Assembly (NCBI GenBank): GCA_903912435.1 | Contig: CAIWHI010000122.1 | Span: 1-8,915, forward strand | Reading direction: 5' to 3' | From: an uncultured Bacteroidota bacterium | Lineage (GTDB): Bacteria > Bacteroidota > Bacteroidia > Chitinophagales > Chitinophagaceae | DNA length: 8,915 nucleotides | Shown here: piece by piece, positions 6,110-8,915 of the stretch | Layout of the letters: each line of letters begins with the position of its first letter | Position numbering within the stretch: the first letter of the stretch is position 1 | Made by a program: the position numbers and the translations under genes | The notes under the pieces: model-generated | What the model saw: only the letters and a program-made list of their open reading frames with translations | Database searches by the model: none | Told to the model about the DNA's origin: nothing

Positions 6110-8767
6110 TCAATTCTTCAACTCATCAAATGCCTTTACACACAGGCGTTTCAGGTTGGCAATAAGTGCAGGCAGGGTTTCGTAATGTGCCGAATTACCC
6201 GCTGATTGCTCTATGAGAAAAATATTACTTACATCTTCCTTTACACCCATGTAGGATAATTGGGGCTTTAGGGAGTGGGCCTGTATTTTCACCGTAGCAT
6301 AATCTTGTATTGCCATAGCCCTGTCAATACTATCCAGCAACTTGGGTGCATTTTCAAGGAACATATTGATGTACTTGCGGCGCTTTTCATTATTGCCCCC
6401 GGTAAACTGGTCGAGGAAGCGCATATCGGTTACCGTATCAGGCAAAGCCGGGAATTGCCGCTCTTCCTTTACTGGGGCTTTGGGTTGTTCCACTACTGCT
6501 GGTCTTTCTTCCTTTTTTTCCTGTGGCACTGGCTCATGGTGGGCCATTACCATATCCATTTTCATCATAAGCTCATCGGCACTAAAGGGTTTAGACACAT
6601 AGGCATTCATACCTGCTTTCAAGTATTGCTGCACATCTTCCTGCAGCACATTGGCCGTCATGGCTATTATTTTTACGTGCCTCGCTGGCGATGGCAGGGT
6701 TTCGCGAATGCGGTGGGTGGCGGTTACCCCATCCATTACCGGCATTTGTATATCCATCAGCACTACGTCAAACTTTTGCGTACCCAGCATATCCAGCGCT
6801 TCCTGTCCGTTTACCGCTGTTTTGATGGTTATTTTCGGGATTATCTCTTTTAGCGTATCCTCTGCCACCATGCGGTTGAATTCATTGTCCTCAACCAGCA
6901 GTATGGTCATACGCTCCAGCCTTTGCAGGGCAGCCTGGTCCAGATAGGTAGTTTTCTTCACAAAATCCTGCACCTCGGCTTCCATAAAGGGTATGGTGGT
7001 GGTGAATGTGGTTCCCTTTTTCAGCTCGCTTCTCACCGATATTTCGCCCCCCATCAGGGTCACCAATTGGCGGGAGATGGTAAGGCCCAGGCCTGTGCCG
7101 CCAAATTTGCGGGTGGTATCGCTGCCAGCCTGGGTAAAACTATCGAAAATGCTATCCACATATTCGGCAGCTATACCTATACCGGTATCTGTCACATCAA
7201 ATTTGATCCAAAGTTTGCGGTCTTCCCTCTTCACTAGTGAGGCATGCACTTCCACATATCCTTTTTCGGTAAACTTCACCGCATTACCTGCCAGATTAAT
7301 AAGTACCTGGTTGAGGCGGGTAGGGTCACCGGTAAGGCGCTTGGGTATATCGTGGTCTATAGTAAAGCGCAACTCAATATGTTTTTCTTCAGCCTTCAGC
7401 ATCAGCATATCGCGCACACTCTGCACCACCTCACGAGCCGAAAAGTCGATGTTTTCAATAATAATCTTGCCCGATTCTATTTTCGACAGGTCCAGGATAT
7501 CATTAATAATCACCAGCAGATTATTGGCCGATTGCTGTATGGCATCCAGATAGCGCATCTGGTCGGGCCTGGGGTCTTTGGCCAGCAACAGGCGGGCCAT
7601 ACCCACCACAGCATTCATAGGGGTGCGTATTTCATGGCTCATATTAGCCATAAACTGGTGTTTCAGAAAGGCAGTACGCTCGGCAACTTCCTTTTCCTTT
7701 TGAGCTAGTTCTATCTGCTGACGCACCTGCAGGTTGCGAAGCTGGTCTATAATGGTTTGCTTAAAAATCTCTTCCTTTAGCTTCTCAAACGACTTCAGGT
7801 GGTGGAAGGCCTTGGGAATATCGCCCATCTTATCATAAAGGGCACTCAATATCTCATGAATACTCATGATGTCGTGGCGGCGCTTATACTCCTCAGCCAG
7901 CTTAAAAGCCGCCTGCAATGACGACTGTGCCTGGCGGTAATTGCCATCATCCATATACAGCCTACCCAGGTAAAAATGGCAGATAATCTGCACCTCGGCA
8001 TTGCCCAGCAATTCACTTTCACGCAGGGCATTGGTAAGGTACTTGCTGGAGTAGCCGAAATTGTGCATCTTGTAATACACCTTTCCAAGGCCACTCTCCG
8101 CCATTACATAGGCAGGGGTTTCGGGCTCACTACGGTTGATGTTCTCTTCAAAATAGTGCAGTGCATCGCTAAACTGTTCTTTCTTGAAGTAGATATTACC
8201 CAGGGTATTGTAAATATTAATCAGGCTGCTCTCATTATGGGCCCGCTCAAAGATGGGCAGGCATTTGAGGGCATATTCAAGGGCACTATCATAATCATTA
8301 AGGTCGTAAAGCAGGTTACTGATACTGGTAAGGATAACCGATTGCGAAAACTCATCACCCAGTTCCTCATAAATAGCCAGTGCCTTCTCAAAGTGGGTAA
8401 GCACATTGGCCAGGTCGCCCATATCGCGGTATATATTACCGTAGTAGTAGAGCACACGGGCTTCCAGTTTGCGGTCTTTGATACGCACGGTAATGGCCAG
8501 GGCATCCTTTAGCACTTCCAGTCCGGCGGCATATTCCCCTTTCAGCCAGTAGCAGGCCCCCTTCATATTGAGGCCGCGCGCCAGGCCCCGCCTATAACCC
8601 GCATTTCGCGACCGCTCCATAATCTCATCAGCCATCTGCGAGGCTTGTTCCACATCAGTATTCCTTATCTCCACGGCAATATCTACCATGGTGTCAATAC
8701 GGTCTTTCTCAGTTGTCTGTCGTGCCAGCAATTGCTGCAACTCTTTATACCTGGGCGAATCAGTCAT
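6110..8767 (-). CDS. Cytoplasmic TPR hybrid sensor histidine kinase (HisKA-HATPase-REC-HPt)
   Basis: An 885-residue phosphorelay protein without signal peptide or membrane helix, so it should sense a cytoplasmic signal or protein partner. Residues about 25-335 are tandem TPR units (for example ARVLYYYGNIYRDMGDLANVL and NIYNTLGNIYFKKEQFSDAL regions), followed by a short coiled coil at about 340-370. The HisKA motif NMSHEIRTP carries the phosphorylated H378. The ATPase has its N box (N491, N495), G1 DTGIGI (527-532), F box FDSF (541-544) and G2 GGTGLGL (556-562). The receiver (about 620-740) has E626/D627, acceptor D672 in MDIQMP, T704 and K726. After a charged, proline-rich linker (about 741-775) comes an HPt domain with H831 in HSLKPQLSYMG. 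All key residues are intact, so a His-Asp-His relay should work. A separate output response regulator is needed, and none is encoded in the window. A hairpin terminator follows the gene. Confidence 0.95.
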   Translation of the reverse strand: MTDSPRYKELQQLLARQTTEKDRIDTMVDIAVEIRNTDVEQASQMADEIMERSRNAGYRRGLARGLNMKGACYWLKGEYAAGLEVLKDALAITVRIKDRKLEARVLYYYGNIYRDMGDLANVLTHFEKALAIYEELGDEFSQSVILTSISNLLYDLNDYDSALEYALKCLPIFERAHNESSLINIYNTLGNIYFKKEQFSDALHYFEENINRSEPETPAYVMAESGLGKVYYKMHNFGYSSKYLTNALRESELLGNAEVQIICHFYLGRLYMDDGNYRQAQSSLQAAFKLAEEYKRRHDIMSIHEILSALYDKMGDIPKAFHHLKSFEKLKEEIFKQTIIDQLRNLQVRQQIELAQKEKEVAERTAFLKHQFMANMSHEIRTPMNAVVGMARLLLAKDPRPDQMRYLDAIQQSANNLLVIINDILDLSKIESGKIIIENIDFSAREVVQSVRDMLMLKAEEKHIELRFTIDHDIPKRLTGDPTRLNQVLINLAGNAVKFTEKGYVEVHASLVKREDRKLWIKFDVTDTGIGIAAEYVDSIFDSFTQAGSDTTRKFGGTGLGLTISRQLVTLMGGEISVRSELKKGTTFTTTIPFMEAEVQDFVKKTTYLDQAALQRLERMTILLVEDNEFNRMVAEDTLKEIIPKITIKTAVNGQEALDMLGTQKFDVVLMDIQMPVMDGVTATHRIRETLPSPARHVKIIAMTANVLQEDVQQYLKAGMNAYVSKPFSADELMMKMDMVMAHHEPVPQEKKEERPAVVEQPKAPVKEERQFPALPDTVTDMRFLDQFTGGNNEKRRKYINMFLENAPKLLDSIDRAMAIQDYATVKIQAHSLKPQLSYMGVKEDVSNIFLIEQSAGNSAHYETLPALIANLKRLCVKAFDELKN

Positions 8768-8824
8768 GCTTCAAAAATAAGGATTTATTTTTTCGCTTCC
8801 ACGGCAAATTGGAGCTGAAAAAAA

Positions 8825-8861
8825 CCACGGTTGGGCGTAGTATCCTAAAACGTCCTGGTGG
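8825..8861 (+). repeat. Dispersed intergenic hairpin repeat, copy 3 (single-core form)
   Basis: This copy lies upstream of the kinase gene in the right-edge gap (8768-8915), which holds no other recognised feature. The core TTGGGCGTAGT is exact at 8831-8841, but the second half-unit is absent. GGGCGT (8833-8838) can pair with ACGTCC (8850-8855), with one G.U pair as plus-strand RNA, around an 11-base loop. An outer CCAC (8825-8828) pairs with GTGG (8858-8861). It shares the core and the hairpin habit with copies 1 and 2 but is shorter. Confidence 0.55.
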
Positions 8862-8915
8862 TAGCAAGTCTCCCCACATGCGAAACCATCAACGCAAATC
8901 GGTGCAATCAGGAAA

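Noticed and set aside
6275..6853. Long plus-strand open frames opposite the kinase gene (also 6993-7553 and 7976-8512)
   Set aside because: They are antisense to a gene with intact, well-ordered domains and have no family features; typical shadow frames of a GC-richer gene.
8772..8779. Exact TAnnTTTG match (TATTTTTG) upstream of the kinase
   Set aside because: It lies only 4 bases before the ATG, so the transcript would begin at or inside the start codon. Unless the mRNA is leaderless this is a chance match in AT-rich DNA.
3676..8861. CRISPR array
   Set aside because: The three repeat copies are more than 2 kb apart with genes between them, and there are no regular spacers or cas genes.
8771..8914. 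Open minus-strand frame of about 47 codons running in from the right edge
   Set aside because: It spans the repeat copy and the kinase upstream region, has no visible start, and shows no recognisable domain; probably a chance open frame.

Overview
The window looks like chromosomal DNA from a member of the Bacteroidota, probably near Chitinophagaceae. Three things point there. One encoded protein is secreted and ends in a C-terminal domain typical of type IX secretion substrates. A small lipoprotein resembles a Bacteroidota family. Several genes are preceded by close matches to the Bacteroidota -7 promoter element (TAnnTTTG) rather than sigma70 boxes, with AT-rich leaders and no strong Shine-Dalgarno sequence. 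The genus-level placement is an inference from sequence style only.

All six recognisable genes lie on the minus strand, so transcription runs right to left. From the right edge: a short intergenic stretch (8768-8915); a cytoplasmic TPR hybrid histidine kinase (6110-8767) followed by a hairpin terminator; a large secreted protein with a sorting tail (3762-5888); a polytopic GT39-like membrane glycosyltransferase (2065-3513) followed 51 bp later by a HEAT-repeat protein (1240-2013), probably one transcript; a small lipoprotein (698-1147) with its own promoter and a strong terminator; and an M20 metallodipeptidase (1-572) with its own promoter, which runs off the left edge.

The genes do not form an obvious pathway. 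The dipeptidase, lipoprotein and kinase look like separate transcription units. Only the glycosyltransferase and HEAT gene look co-transcribed. No CRISPR array, transposase, phage gene, tRNA or rRNA was recognised.

The most unusual signal lies between genes. Three intergenic regions (3676-3726, 5981-6026, 8825-8861) carry the same 11-base core, TTGGGCGTAGT, on the same strand. In each copy the core lies in one arm of an inverted repeat, and the other arm differs between copies yet still pairs. Two copies also hold a second, nearly identical half-unit 17-18 bp downstream. This looks like a small dispersed structured repeat family flanking the secreted-protein and kinase genes.
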